From Pseudomonas psychrophila HA-4 (lineage in GTDB: Bacteria; Pseudomonadota; Gammaproteobacteria; Pseudomonadales; Pseudomonadaceae): a DNA stretch of 64,000 nt. Each line of letters starts with the position of its first letter. Positions within the stretch are counted from its first letter, which is position 1. Positions 55,898 to 64,000 of this stretch are shown piece by piece. The stretch lies in the NCBI RefSeq assembly GCF_000282975.1, contig NZ_ALJC01000079.1:1-64000 (forward strand). The letters are read 5' to 3'. Made by a program: the position numbers and the translations under genes. The notes beneath the pieces are model-generated. The model was given only the letters and a program-made list of their open reading frames with translations. It did no database searches and had not been told where the DNA came from.

Positions 55898-56369
55898 GGC
55901 GTTCTCGTCATCACGGTGCAGAAATTATCCCAGTTGAGGGGCTTGGTCATGATGGCGTGCACGGGCGTGCGCTGCTCGATCGTGTGACGTCTGCTCAATC
56001 ATTTCTGGAGAAGTGTATCTGTCGAATCTGATCTGACTAGCGTTCTAATCAGTACGAATGTGTTCGATAGGTGTTGCGCTCTGAGTCCGGATTGACCTGA
56101 GGTGGGTCTCGGATAGCTCATAAGCCGGTACAGGAGAAGTACCTTGGGCTGATCGTCTTTGGGAGAATCAGAAATGTGTGCTCGTCGGTAGCCTTGTTAG
56201 GCTCGTCAGTAAAGACGTGCACCGCTGGCTGAAAGCCAGGTCTGACGTGGTATTGCGCTTGTCGCGGTCGCATCTGCGGCCTTGACGGTAAAGCGTGTAA
56301 CTTGCTGCAACTGCCTACGGCCCGGCTTTAGGCCGGGCTTGGCAGAAGCTTGCAACGAACGTCTGTGTA
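55898..56369. other. 472-bp non-coding gap between rpsU and dnaG
   Basis: No frame of useful length on either strand. On the minus strand it contains several hairpins: CTGGC / GCCAG near 56235, AGCCT / AGGCT near 56200, GGTAC / GTACC near 56135, and a GC-rich hairpin at 56320-56338 next to rpsU. Several pseudomonads carry a GatB/YqeY-domain gene at this spot by my recollection; I find no trace of its signature here. Confidence 0.6.
56320..56338 (-). terminator. Hairpin after rpsU
   Basis: GCCCGGC / GCCGGGC around five bases, about 30 bases after the rpsU stop. A good T-run is lacking, so readthrough into dnaG is expected. Confidence 0.5.
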
Positions 56370-56585
56370 TTAGTACAGACGAACGGCGCGGCGCTGCTCG
56401 CGCTGAACTTTCTTCGCGTGACGCTTAACAGCTGCTGCTGCTTTGCGCTTACGCTCAGAAGTCGGCTTCTCGTAAAATTCGCGGCTGCGAACTTCAGCCA
56501 GTACACCGGCTTTTTCGCAGGAGCGCTTGAAACGACGCAGAGCTACGTCGAAGGGTTCGTTCTCTTTTACTTTGACGGCTGGCAT
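56370..56585 (-). CDS. rpsU: 30S ribosomal protein S21
   Basis: A 71-residue basic ribosomal protein, complete: [27 protein letters not shown] and a Lys/Arg-rich C-terminal end ([23 protein letters not shown]). ATG 56585 is behind GAAGGTAGC. First gene of rpsU-dnaG-rpoD, divergent from tsaD; the 198-base gap 56586-56783 must hold promoters in both directions. Confidence 0.97.
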
Positions 56586-56783
56586 CCAGAGCTACCTTCA
56601 TTCATTACCGGGGTCAACGTCTCAAGGCAAAATCGCGTTGGAAGACGTCGGTTTTTAAGGGTTGCGGATGTTAACCCCTCATCGCTCGGAATGCAAAGCC
56701 TCTGATCGAAAACCGCTGGCCGGGGGCGGGAGTGGCGACTATTATGCGCGCCTTCGAATTTAGCCTCTACAAGGCGTAAACCC

Positions 56784-57809
56784 ATGCTAGTACTGGGATT
56801 AGAAACCTCCTGCGACGAAACCGGCGTCGCGCTATACGACAGTGAACGCGGGCTCTTGGCCGATGCGCTGTTCAGTCAGATCGACCTGCATCGTGCCTAT
56901 GGTGGTGTGGTTCCGGAGCTGGCTTCCAGGGATCACGTCAAGCGCATGCTGCCCTTGATTCGTCAGGTGTTGGCTGAAGCCGACTGCGTGCCCACAGAAA
57001 TTGACGCGATTGCCTACACGGCGGGTCCTGGACTGGTTGGAGCCCTTCTGGTTGGGGCTTCTTGCGCCCAAGCGCTGGCATTTGCGTGGGGCATTCCAGC
57101 CCTTGGCGTGCACCACATGGAAGGCCATTTGTTGGCGCCGATGCTGGAAGAGCAGCCACCTGAGTTTCCGTTCGTCGCTTTGTTGGTGTCGGGTGGTCAT
57201 ACGCAACTGGTTCGTGTGGATGGCATCGGTGAGTACGAGTTGTTGGGCGAGTCGCTCGATGATGCGGCCGGCGAAGCCTTCGACAAGACCGCGAAGATGA
57301 TGGGGCTCAATTATCCGGGCGGTCCTGAGATCGCACGATTGGCGGCTCAGGGCGTTGCAGGGCGCTTTGTGTTCCCGCGGCCAATGACTGACCGCCCAGG
57401 GCTGGAATTCAGCTTCAGCGGTCTTAAGACCTCGGCTCTGAACACCTGGCAGCGCTGTGTGGCGGCAGGTGACGATAGCGAGCAAGCACGCTGCGACATT
57501 TCGCTGGCGTTTCAACAAGCGGTCGTTGAGACGCTGACCATCAAATGCAAGCGCGCGCTCAAGCATACGGGCATGAACCGCCTGGTGATCGCAGGCGGGG
57601 TGAGTGCCAATAAGGCGCTGCGTGAGTCTCTTGAGAAAATGCTTGGCGATATGAAGGGGCAGGTGTACTACGCTCGGCCGGAATTCTGCACTGACAATGG
57701 CGCGATGATTGCGTTTGCCGGTTGCCAGCGTTTATTGGCGGGTCAGCATGAAAGCCTGGCAATCAGCGTGCAGGCGCGTTGGCCGATGGAGCAGTTGAAG
57801 CCGTTGTAA
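56784..57809 (+). CDS. tsaD: tRNA N6-adenosine threonylcarbamoyltransferase
   Basis: A 341-residue ASKHA-fold enzyme for t6A37 formation in tRNA. Metal ligands His111 and His115 (HHMEGH); [12 protein letters not shown] at the N-terminus; LSGGHT-type loop (here [10 protein letters not shown]); [17 protein letters not shown] region as [18 protein letters not shown] 56784 ([10 protein letters not shown]). Divergent from rpsU, as in many gamma-proteobacteria. Confidence 0.97.
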   Translation: MLVLGLETSCDETGVALYDSERGLLADALFSQIDLHRAYGGVVPELASRDHVKRMLPLIRQVLAEADCVPTEIDAIAYTAGPGLVGALLVGASCAQALAFAWGIPALGVHHMEGHLLAPMLEEQPPEFPFVALLVSGGHTQLVRVDGIGEYELLGESLDDAAGEAFDKTAKMMGLNYPGGPEIARLAAQGVAGRFVFPRPMTDRPGLEFSFSGLKTSALNTWQRCVAAGDDSEQARCDISLAFQQAVVETLTIKCKRALKHTGMNRLVIAGGVSANKALRESLEKMLGDMKGQVYYARPEFCTDNGAMIAFAGCQRLLAGQHESLAISVQARWPMEQLKPL

Positions 57810-57851
57810 GTGGTGGGCGGACAAAACGTGGGCCTTTTTCATTCGAGCAAT

Positions 57852-58421
57852 TCAGAAATGCCGTTCGCGCCCGGCCATCAGGTCGCGTAAATTGCTGCGG
57901 TGTCGCCAGACGATGAGCATCGTCAAGGCGCTCATGGGCAGCAGTGCGGCGGGTTCTTGCCAGGCCAACAATGGCAGGGTGAGGGGGGCGGCAACTAGCG
58001 CTGCCAGTGAGCTGGTGCGGCTGACCTGAAAGGTCAGCAGCCATGCGGCAACGGCTAGCAGTGCGGCGGGTGGGTAAAGCCCCAGTAACATGCCGGCAGC
58101 AGTGGCAACACCCTTGCCACCGCGAAAGCGAAAGTACAGCGGATACATATGCCCGACAACGGCGCAGGCGCCAATCCAAGCTTGTTCCTGGAGCGAGCAG
58201 CCAAGTTGATAGGCCAGTAATACGGGTAAAAGCCCTTTGCACAGATCGCCGAGCAAGGTCAGGATGGCGAGCTTTTTACCGGCTAGGCGCAACATGTTGG
58301 TTGCGCCAGCATTGCCTGAGCCACTCATTCGCGGGTCGGGATTTCCCGTCAGGCGGCTGAGCAAAATAGCGAAGGACATAGAACCAAGCAGGTAGGCGAG
58401 GATCGCCAGTAACCAAAACAT
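57852..58421 (-). CDS. plsY: Acyl-phosphate glycerol-3-phosphate acyltransferase
   Basis: A 189-residue inner-membrane enzyme for the first step of phospholipid synthesis. Five hydrophobic segments; conserved [12 protein letters not shown] (glycerol-phosphate site), [11 protein letters not shown] and HRSNLRDLM are present. ATG 58421 ([15 protein letters not shown]) is supported by GGA ten bases before; the ATG at 58439 adds six residues. Convergent with tsaD. Confidence 0.95.
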   Translation of the reverse strand: MFWLLAILAYLLGSMSFAILLSRLTGNPDPRMSGSGNAGATNMLRLAGKKLAILTLLGDLCKGLLPVLLAYQLGCSLQEQAWIGACAVVGHMYPLYFRFRGGKGVATAAGMLLGLYPPAALLAVAAWLLTFQVSRTSSLAALVAAPLTLPLLAWQEPAALLPMSALTMLIVWRHRSNLRDLMAGRERHF

Positions 58422-58495
58422 GCTAACTATTCCGGGCAAGGACGCCCTGATTCTAACGGCGCATTGCGCCCTTGTCGTGCTGCGGAGAAGAGTGC

Positions 58496-58849
58496 TTGGA
58501 CAGAGTGTTTATCGAAGGCTTGGAAGTCGACACCGTTATTGGTGCTTATGACTGGGAGCGCGGCATCCGTCAGTGTCTGCGACTTGATCTGAGTTTTGCG
58601 TGGGACAACCGCCCGGCTGCTGCCGGAGACGACCTGACACTGGCTTTGGACTATGCGAGCGTGTCATCACGCATTCAGGCATTTGCCGATGAAGCTCAAT
58701 TCCAGCTGGTCGAAACGTTTGCTGAGCGTTTGGCGCACGTGCTGATGAGTGAATTCAATATTCCGTGGTTGCACCTCAAATTGACCAAGCCCGGCGCCGT
58801 TGCGGCGGCCACAGGGGTGGGCGTGGAGATTGAGCGCGGATGCCGCTAA
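58496..58849 (+). CDS. folB: Dihydroneopterin aldolase, TTG start
   Basis: A 117-residue folate enzyme, starting TTG 58496 (reads [23 protein letters not shown]). GGAGAAGAG at 58484-58492 gives the right spacing; a TTG at 58472 would add eight residues before the site and is not needed. FAERLAHVL and LKLTKPGAV are the active-site strands. Overlaps folK by ten bases; divergent from plsY. Confidence 0.93.
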   Translation: MDRVFIEGLEVDTVIGAYDWERGIRQCLRLDLSFAWDNRPAAAGDDLTLALDYASVSSRIQAFADEAQFQLVETFAERLAHVLMSEFNIPWLHLKLTKPGAVAAATGVGVEIERGCR

Positions 58850-59370
58850 CAGAGGTTTATCTCGGGCTTGGCAGCAATGTCGAGCGTGAGCGGCATTTGT
58901 GTGCCGGGCTGGATGCGCTTGCGGGCTTTTTAGAGGGCATGACGTGTTCGGCCGTGTTTGAAAGTCAGCCGGTGGGCATAAAAAGCGGGCCTTTCTTCAA
59001 TCTAGTGGTTGCGGCCCAAATCGATTTGCCACTGATGGAATTAAGCCGACGTTTGAAGCTGATTGAAGCGGATAGCGGGCGTTATGCACCGGATCGCAAA
59101 GGGCTGCCGTTGGATATCGACGTGTTGTTTTACGGCGATCTGGTAGGCGACTTTGAGTTCCTGACCTTGCCGCGAGCAGAAATTCTCAAGAATGCTTTTG
59201 TGCTATGGCCGTTGTCTTTGATGGCGCCAGACAAGGTGCATCCGGGCGTGGGTAAAACCCTTGCCCAGATGTGGGCTGATGCGCAAATAGACCAAGTGTT
59301 GGCGCCGGTTGCGTTTGAGTGGCGAGGCGTTCAGTTGACGCCCCCCGAGATGCTTGAGCGCTCGGTCTAA
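58840..59370 (+). CDS. folK: HPPK, 2-amino-4-hydroxy-6-hydroxymethyldihydropteridine pyrophosphokinase
   Basis: A 176-residue folate enzyme, next step after FolB. YLGLGSNVERERHL opens the fold; RYAPDRKGLPLDIDVLFYGD holds the metal-binding DIDVL; FVLWPLSLMAP follows. The overlap with folB suggests one unit. Confidence 0.95.
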   Translation: MPLTEVYLGLGSNVERERHLCAGLDALAGFLEGMTCSAVFESQPVGIKSGPFFNLVVAAQIDLPLMELSRRLKLIEADSGRYAPDRKGLPLDIDVLFYGDLVGDFEFLTLPRAEILKNAFVLWPLSLMAPDKVHPGVGKTLAQMWADAQIDQVLAPVAFEWRGVQLTPPEMLERSV

Positions 59371-59388
59371 GGGCGCGTGCAGAACCCT

Positions 59389-59533
59389 GTAGCAGTTGAC
59401 GAGCCTGCGAGGCTACGTCCGATTGCGCGGCGATCGTAAACGCCAAATGCAAGGTTTTACTGTCGCCCCGCAGTGTTAGATTTTACGACTGCTGCGTAGC
59501 CGGACGTAGCCTCGTAGGCTCGGCAACTGCTAC
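59389..59533. repeat. 145-bp MITE-like repeat, copy B
   Basis: Starts GTAGCAGTTGACGAGCC and ends GGCTCGGCAACTGCTAC; same length and block order as copy A at 34172-34316. It fills the folK-cca gap. Confidence 0.82.
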
Positions 59534-59559
59534 GAAATCGGCTTGTATAGATCCTCAAG

Positions 59560-60789
59560 TCAGCGCCTGGCCGCGTCTTTGTAGGCTTGCAGTGCCTTGA
59601 GCCGTTCGCGCTTAAGGGCTTCGCCTAGCTCCGGGCCTTTGAAGCCTTGCGCAAGCAGTGGTTGAACCGCCACCGCTTGCGCTGCCAATGCTGCGCCTCG
59701 CAAGTAGTCGGCCTGTGGATAGGGCCGATTTTCCAGCCCCAAGCGTCCTTTGGCGTCCATCTCGCACGCGGCTACAAATTCTTCAAAACGCTGCGGTCGA
59801 CGGTACACGTCAAAACGTTGCAGCAGCTCCAGTAATGTCGACGCCTTGAGTTCCAGGGCGCGATGACCGTGGGTGTGATACTCGCCCACCAGCAGCGCCA
59901 GCTCTTGGCAGTCTCTCGGTACCTTGTAACGCTCATTGACCGCTTTGATCAGGCGTAGCCCTTTGTGTTCGTGGGCAATGTGCCTTGGCCACTCGCTCTC
60001 GGGTGTCAGCCCTTTGCCCAGATCGTGTAGCAGGCAGGCCCAGCGCACGGTCAGGGGTTGGCCATGCAAAGCCGCTTGCTCAAGCACACTCAGTGTATGC
60101 AGGCCGCTGTCGATTTCAGGGTGGTGAGCGGGAGGCTGAGGCACGCCAAACAGTGCGTTCACTTCGGGCATCAGCACTTCGAGTGCATCACAACTGCGCA
60201 GCACTTCAATGAAGACCTGTGGGTTGTCTTCCATCAGTGCGCGGGAGATTTCTTTCCAGCAGCGCTCCGGGGTCAGAGCCTGCAACTCGCCAGAGGTGGA
60301 CAGTTGGCGCATGAGTTCCAGGGTCTCAGGTGCGATGCTGAAACTCAGCCCGGCATAGCGTGCAGCGAATCGGGCAACACGCAGAACGCGTAAAGGATCT
60401 TCGGCGAATGCGGGCGAAACGTGGCGCAAAATGCGTGCGTCAAGGTCTTGTTTCCCGTGGTACGGGTCGGTCAAGTTACCTGAGTCGTCTTCGGCCATTG
60501 CATTGATGGTCAGGTCGCGACGAATCAGGTCTTCTTCAAGGGTGACGTCGGGGCTTGCATGGAAGATGAAGCCGCCGTATCCGTGGCCACTTTTTCGCTC
60601 GGTGCGGGCGAGTGCATATTCTTCACCCGTTTTTGGGTGAAGAAAAACCGGGAAATCCGAACCCACCGGGCGATACCCCAGGGCGAGCATCTGCTCGGCG
60701 GTAGCGCCCACCACGACCCGGTCGATGTCGGTGACGGGTATGCCCAGCAAGCGGTCGCGTACTGCGCCGCCTACTTGATAGATCTTCAT
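59560..60789 (-). CDS. cca: Multifunctional CCA-adding tRNA nucleotidyltransferase
   Basis: A 409-residue class II enzyme that adds CCA to tRNA 3' ends. YQVGGAVRD at the N-terminus; catalytic Asp21 and Asp23 (TDIDRVVVG); [10 protein letters not shown]; and a C-terminal HD domain ([11 protein letters not shown]) with phosphodiesterase-type residues. ATG 60789. Convergent with folK. Confidence 0.95.
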   Translation of the reverse strand: MKIYQVGGAVRDRLLGIPVTDIDRVVVGATAEQMLALGYRPVGSDFPVFLHPKTGEEYALARTERKSGHGYGGFIFHASPDVTLEEDLIRRDLTINAMAEDDSGNLTDPYHGKQDLDARILRHVSPAFAEDPLRVLRVARFAARYAGLSFSIAPETLELMRQLSTSGELQALTPERCWKEISRALMEDNPQVFIEVLRSCDALEVLMPEVNALFGVPQPPAHHPEIDSGLHTLSVLEQAALHGQPLTVRWACLLHDLGKGLTPESEWPRHIAHEHKGLRLIKAVNERYKVPRDCQELALLVGEYHTHGHRALELKASTLLELLQRFDVYRRPQRFEEFVAACEMDAKGRLGLENRPYPQADYLRGAALAAQAVAVQPLLAQGFKGPELGEALKRERLKALQAYKDAARR

Positions 60790-60851
60790 AAAAAAGCCTC
60801 CGTTAGCGCGACAGAATAACCTGTGTGCCGCGCCAACGCAGGCGGGTGTTG

Positions 60852-62414
60852 TTACAGATGGACAACAGACAGGTCCAGGCGTCCGTAATCGTTGTCGCTA
60901 TGTTCGCCTTTGGGGGGCACGTGGTGGACTTTCATCACCTGGTCGCCTTGCAGGGTTTCGAGATGAATATCAAAGCCCCAGAGCCGATGCAGGTGTTTGA
61001 GCACTTCGTCTGTCGATTCGCCCAGCGGTTTGCGGTCATGTTGTTGATGGCGCAAGGTCAGTGAGCGGTCGCCGCGTCGATCAATGCTCCAGATCTGAAC
61101 GTTAGGCTCACGATTGCCTAGGTTGTATTGCGCTGCCAGTGTTTCGCGAATGGTTTGGTAGCCGTTTTCGTCATGAATGGCCGGCACCAGCAAATCATCC
61201 TTTTGATCGTCATCCATGATGCTGAACAGTTTCAGGTCGCGGATCACCTTGGGTGACAGGTATTGCAGGATAAAACTCTCATCCTTGAAGCTGCTCATGG
61301 CAAATTTGATACTGGACAACCAGTCGGTGCCCGCCAGATCCGGGAACCAGTGACGGTCTTCTTCGGTAGGGCTTTCACAGATGCGCCGGATGTCGCGGTA
61401 CATCGCAAAACCCAGTGCGTAAGGGTTGATCCCGCTGTAATACGGGCTGTCAAAGCCCGGCTGGAAGACCACGCTGGTGTGCGAGGTCAGGAACTCCATC
61501 ATGAAGCCTTCGGTCACTAGGCCTTCGTCGTACAGATCGTTCATCAGGGTGTAGTGCCAGAACGTGGCCCAGCCCTCGTTCATGACCTGTGTTTGGCGCT
61601 GTGGGTAAAAATATTGGGCGATCTTGCGCACAATTCGCACCACTTCGCGCTGCCACGGCTCCAGTAATGGCGCGTGTTTTTCGATGAAGTACAGGATGTT
61701 TTCCTGCGGTTCTTCAGGAAAGCGGGCGTTGTCTTTTTCGCTGTATTTGTCAGCCCCTTTGGGGATGGTGCGCCAGAGGTCGTTGATCTGTTTTTGCAGA
61801 TGCTCTTCGCGGTCTTTCTGGCGCCGCCGTTCTTCTTCGGCGGAGATCGGATAAGGCCGTTTATAGCGGTCTACGCCGTAGTTCATCAGGGCATGGCAGG
61901 AGTCGAGTAGGTCTTCCACGGCGTCGATGCCGTGGCGTTCCTCGCACTGCATGATGTACTGCTTGGCGAACACTAAGTAGTCGATGATCGAGCTGGCATC
62001 GGTCCAGGTGCGAAACAGGTAGTTGCCCTTGAAGAAGCTGTTATGCCCATAGCACGCGTGTGCCACCACCAGCGCCTGCATGCAGATGGTGTTTTCTTCC
62101 ATCAGATAGGCGATGCACGGGTCTGAGTTGATGACGATTTCGTAGGCCAAGCCCATCTGCCCGCGGCTGTACGATTTTTCGGTACTCAAGAAGTGTTTGC
62201 CGTAGGACCAATGGTGATAGCCCAATGGCATGCCAACGGAGGCGTAGGCGTCCATCATTTGCTCGGCGGTGATGACCTCAATCTGGTTCGGGTAGGTATC
62301 CAGCGCATAGCGTTCTGCTAGGCGACCGATTTCTCGGTCGTAGGCCTGGATCAGCTCAAAGGTCCATTCTGAGCCGGTGGAGATAGGTTGGCGTTTATGC
62401 TCTTTGGCGGTCAT
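60852..62414 (-). CDS. SpoVR/YcgB-family protein
   Basis: A 520-residue cytosolic protein of the SpoVR family, well conserved throughout: [33 protein letters not shown] near residue 40-72, [14 protein letters not shown] in the middle, and [18 protein letters not shown]. Its biochemical role is unknown; it is always found with YeaG/PrkA and YeaH. ATG 62414 overlaps the yeaH-like stop by four bases. Confidence 0.92.
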   Translation of the reverse strand: MTAKEHKRQPISTGSEWTFELIQAYDREIGRLAERYALDTYPNQIEVITAEQMMDAYASVGMPLGYHHWSYGKHFLSTEKSYSRGQMGLAYEIVINSDPCIAYLMEENTICMQALVVAHACYGHNSFFKGNYLFRTWTDASSIIDYLVFAKQYIMQCEERHGIDAVEDLLDSCHALMNYGVDRYKRPYPISAEEERRRQKDREEHLQKQINDLWRTIPKGADKYSEKDNARFPEEPQENILYFIEKHAPLLEPWQREVVRIVRKIAQYFYPQRQTQVMNEGWATFWHYTLMNDLYDEGLVTEGFMMEFLTSHTSVVFQPGFDSPYYSGINPYALGFAMYRDIRRICESPTEEDRHWFPDLAGTDWLSSIKFAMSSFKDESFILQYLSPKVIRDLKLFSIMDDDQKDDLLVPAIHDENGYQTIRETLAAQYNLGNREPNVQIWSIDRRGDRSLTLRHQQHDRKPLGESTDEVLKHLHRLWGFDIHLETLQGDQVMKVHHVPPKGEHSDNDYGRLDLSVVHL

Positions 62415-63685
62415 GTGGCTAACCTGCGCTGGAAGAGTTCACGGAAGACCGGGTAAATATCACCGGCCGAGACCAGTTGCTGTTGCGCGAAGGTGTCGGA
62501 AAAAGCCTCTCTGATCCGCTCATATTCGAACCAGAGCGCCTGATGTTCGCGTGGTGTGATCTCCACGTACGTGTAGTACTGCACAAACGGCATGATCTGG
62601 TTGATCAGAATGTCGCGGCAAATGGGAGAGTCGTCGTTCCAGTTGTCACCGTCCGAGGCCTGGGCCGCGTAGATGTTCCATTCATTGGTCGGATAACGCT
62701 CGGCCATGATTTCCTGCATCAATTTGAGCGCGCTGGAGACGATGGTGCCGCCTGTTTCCCGGGAATAGAAAAATTCCTCCTCATCCACTTCGCGAGCGCT
62801 GGTGTGATGGCGAATAAATACGACGTCAATCTTGTCGTAGTTTCGCTTGAGGAACAGGTACAGCAGGATGAAGAAGCGTTTGGCGATGTCTTTGGTGGCC
62901 TGGGTCATTGAGCCGGAAACGTCCATGAGGCAGAACATGACGGCTTTCGAGCTGGGGTTGGGCTGCTTGACCAGCAGGTTGTACTTGAGGTCGAAGGTGT
63001 CGAGAAACGGAACGCGGTGAATCCGTGCGCTGAGTTTCTCTATTTCAGCTTCGATTTCTTTGATATCGCCGAAGTTGTCGGGTTCTTCACGTTTTAGCCG
63101 TTCCAGTTCGGCTTTGGCTTCTTTGAGTTTTGCCCGGCTGCTGCCAGAGAGCGCGATACGCCGCGCATGCGCTGAACGCAGGGTGCGGATGATGTTGATG
63201 CGCGACGGGTTGCCCTCGCTGCTGATGCCAGCGCGTACGGATTTATAGGTGTCGGTGCCGGTTAGGTTGCGTTTGACCAGATTCGGCAGTTCGAGGTCTT
63301 CGAACATGAATTCGAGAAACTCTTCCTGGGTAATCTGAAACACGAACTCGTCCATGCCTTCGCCGGAGTTGCCTGCTTTGCCGGGGCCGCCACCGCCACC
63401 CGCGCCGCCTTGCGGGCGCTGGATATGTTCGCCCGTGGTGAATTCCTTGTTGCCAGGGTGAACCACGGTTTGCTTACCGCCACGGCCGTGGTGAAGCACG
63501 GGCTCGTCGATATCTCGGCCCGGAATGCTGATTTGCTCGCCATGTTCCATATCGGTAATGGAACGGTGGCCTACGGCCTCTTCGACCGCCTTTTTAATGT
63601 GGTCACGATAGCGCCGTAGGAAACGTTGGCGGTTTACCGTGCTCTTGTTCTTGCCATTGAGGCGTCGGTCGATCACATAGCTCAT
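62411..63685 (-). CDS. YeaH/YhbH-family protein (DUF444)
   Basis: A 424-residue protein with a VWA-like C-terminal half: [26 protein letters not shown] contains the DxSxS metal-site motif. N-terminal part [32 protein letters not shown] is family-typical, followed by a glycine-rich linker ([16 protein letters not shown]). It is in the YeaG-YeaH-SpoVR group, tied to stationary-phase and stress. ATG 63685. Confidence 0.93.
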   Translation of the reverse strand: MSYVIDRRLNGKNKSTVNRQRFLRRYRDHIKKAVEEAVGHRSITDMEHGEQISIPGRDIDEPVLHHGRGGKQTVVHPGNKEFTTGEHIQRPQGGAGGGGGPGKAGNSGEGMDEFVFQITQEEFLEFMFEDLELPNLVKRNLTGTDTYKSVRAGISSEGNPSRINIIRTLRSAHARRIALSGSSRAKLKEAKAELERLKREEPDNFGDIKEIEAEIEKLSARIHRVPFLDTFDLKYNLLVKQPNPSSKAVMFCLMDVSGSMTQATKDIAKRFFILLYLFLKRNYDKIDVVFIRHHTSAREVDEEEFFYSRETGGTIVSSALKLMQEIMAERYPTNEWNIYAAQASDGDNWNDDSPICRDILINQIMPFVQYYTYVEITPREHQALWFEYERIREAFSDTFAQQQLVSAGDIYPVFRELFQRRLAT

Positions 63686-63697
63686 AAGGCCCTCCGG

Positions 63698-63787
63698 GCA
63701 GCTTCAAGTTGTCAGCTGCAAGCTGCAAGTCGAAGCACAGCGCGTGTGTTTTCTTCTTGCAGCTTGAGGCTTGAGGCTTACAACTGC
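63698..63787. repeat. Inverted repeat between YeaG and YeaH genes
   Basis: GGCAGCTTCAAGTTGTCAGC start and GAGGCTTACAACTGCC end with internal CAAGCTGCAAG / CTTGCAGCTTG. A dispersed pseudomonad type of repeat. Confidence 0.7.
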
Positions 63788-63788
63788 C

Positions 63789-64000
63789 TCACTGCGATTT
63801 TCTGACCCGCAGATACCACTCGGAGAGCAGCCGTACTTGTTTGTCGGTGTAGCCGCGTTCGACCATGCGTGTGACGAAGTCGTTGTGCTTCTGTTGGTCC
63901 TCTTTGCTCGCTTTGGCGTTGAAGCTGATAACTGGCAGTAGGTCTTCGGTATTCGAGAACATTTTTTTCTCGATGACCACGCGCAGCTTCTCGTAGCTGA
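63789..64000 (-). CDS. YeaG/PrkA-family serine kinase, C-terminal fragment
   Basis: Seventy C-terminal codons of a frame that runs off the right edge (SYEKLRVVIEKKMFSNTEDLLPVISF onward), with no stop to base 64000, so the gene continues. The end YTDKQVRLLSEWYLRVRKSQ is PrkA/YeaG-like. YeaG is an AAA-ATPase-type protein kinase linked to stress. The catalytic part is off the window. Confidence 0.85.
   Translation of the reverse strand, partial: SYEKLRVVIEKKMFSNTEDLLPVISFNAKASKEDQQKHNDFVTRMVERGYTDKQVRLLSEWYLRVRKSQ

Noticed and set aside
60852..62414. Sporulation function for SpoVR homologue
   Set aside because: The name comes from Bacillus; the organism does not sporulate and the YeaG-YeaH context points to stress.

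Overview
The window reads as a chromosomal segment of a Pseudomonas, most likely of the P. fluorescens lineage. Evidence: a complete bioBFHCD operon; pqqFABCDE followed by the PQQ-linked S9 peptidase; davBA for lysine catabolism; an rsmY small RNA with a perfect GacA box; the rpsU-dnaG-rpoD block; and many REP/BIME palindromes of the GTAGGAGCGAGC type. Gene order matches what I remember of P. aeruginosa PA0500-PA0508, PA0527-PA0530, PA0575-PA0588 and PA1985-PA1990, and of P. putida davBA; this is recall, not a search.

Layout. 1-7.5 kb is accessory: three short RHS-core ('orphan tip') genes on the minus strand, one cut by the left edge, sit among fdhA (formaldehyde dehydrogenase), a small hypothetical gene behind a structured leader, an ECF sigma/RskA-type anti-sigma pair, a DUF2780 protein and a periplasmic RimK/LysX-type retropepsin-like protein. 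All three RHS genes carry the same palindrome, CTAGCAG-TT-CTGCTAG, 69-84 bases upstream of the start codon; I see no toxin domain in their tails and no immunity gene beside them. 7.6-13 kb is an iron-uptake module in fox order: ECF sigma, FecR-type anti-sigma, TonB siderophore receptor, PepSY inner-membrane protein and a small membrane protein. 13-25 kb is mostly core: DnaQ-like exonuclease with a CNB/CBS/DUF294 protein, a receiver-only response regulator, glcB, a GcvR-like ACT protein, rarD, an SrkA/YihE kinase, a Tat-exported PhoX phosphatase, a ModE-like regulator and comF. 25-30 kb is the biotin operon, with a BirA-type operator that lies inside the 5' end of the divergent comF. 30-34 kb holds two FadE-like acyl-CoA dehydrogenases and rsmY. 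34-37 kb holds a LysR regulator, a class III aminotransferase and a small Pmp3/YqaE membrane protein (GTG start). 37-45 kb is the PQQ cluster and 45-48 kb davA, davB and an Lrp-type regulator. 48-57 kb holds tRNA-Ile2(CAU), a periplasmic-sensor PAS-GGDEF-EAL protein (RmcA-like), rpoD, dnaG, rpsU and tsaD. 57-64 kb holds plsY, folB, folK, cca, SpoVR, YeaH and the C-terminal end of the YeaG/PrkA kinase, cut by the right edge.

How parts work together. The sigma/anti-sigma/receptor/PepSY genes form a surface-signalled siderophore circuit. bioB-bioF-bioH-bioC-bioD overlap by 4-8 bases from bioF onward and should be co-translated. pqqA-E are coupled by overlaps (C-D-E) with a hairpin terminator after pqqA that would keep the precursor peptide in excess. 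davB and davA take lysine to 5-aminovalerate. rsmY links the region to Gac/Rsm control. The most unusual items are the RHS cassette/palindrome set, the operator embedded in comF, the structured leader at 3.3-3.5 kb and a pair of 145-bp MITE-like repeats 25 kb apart.
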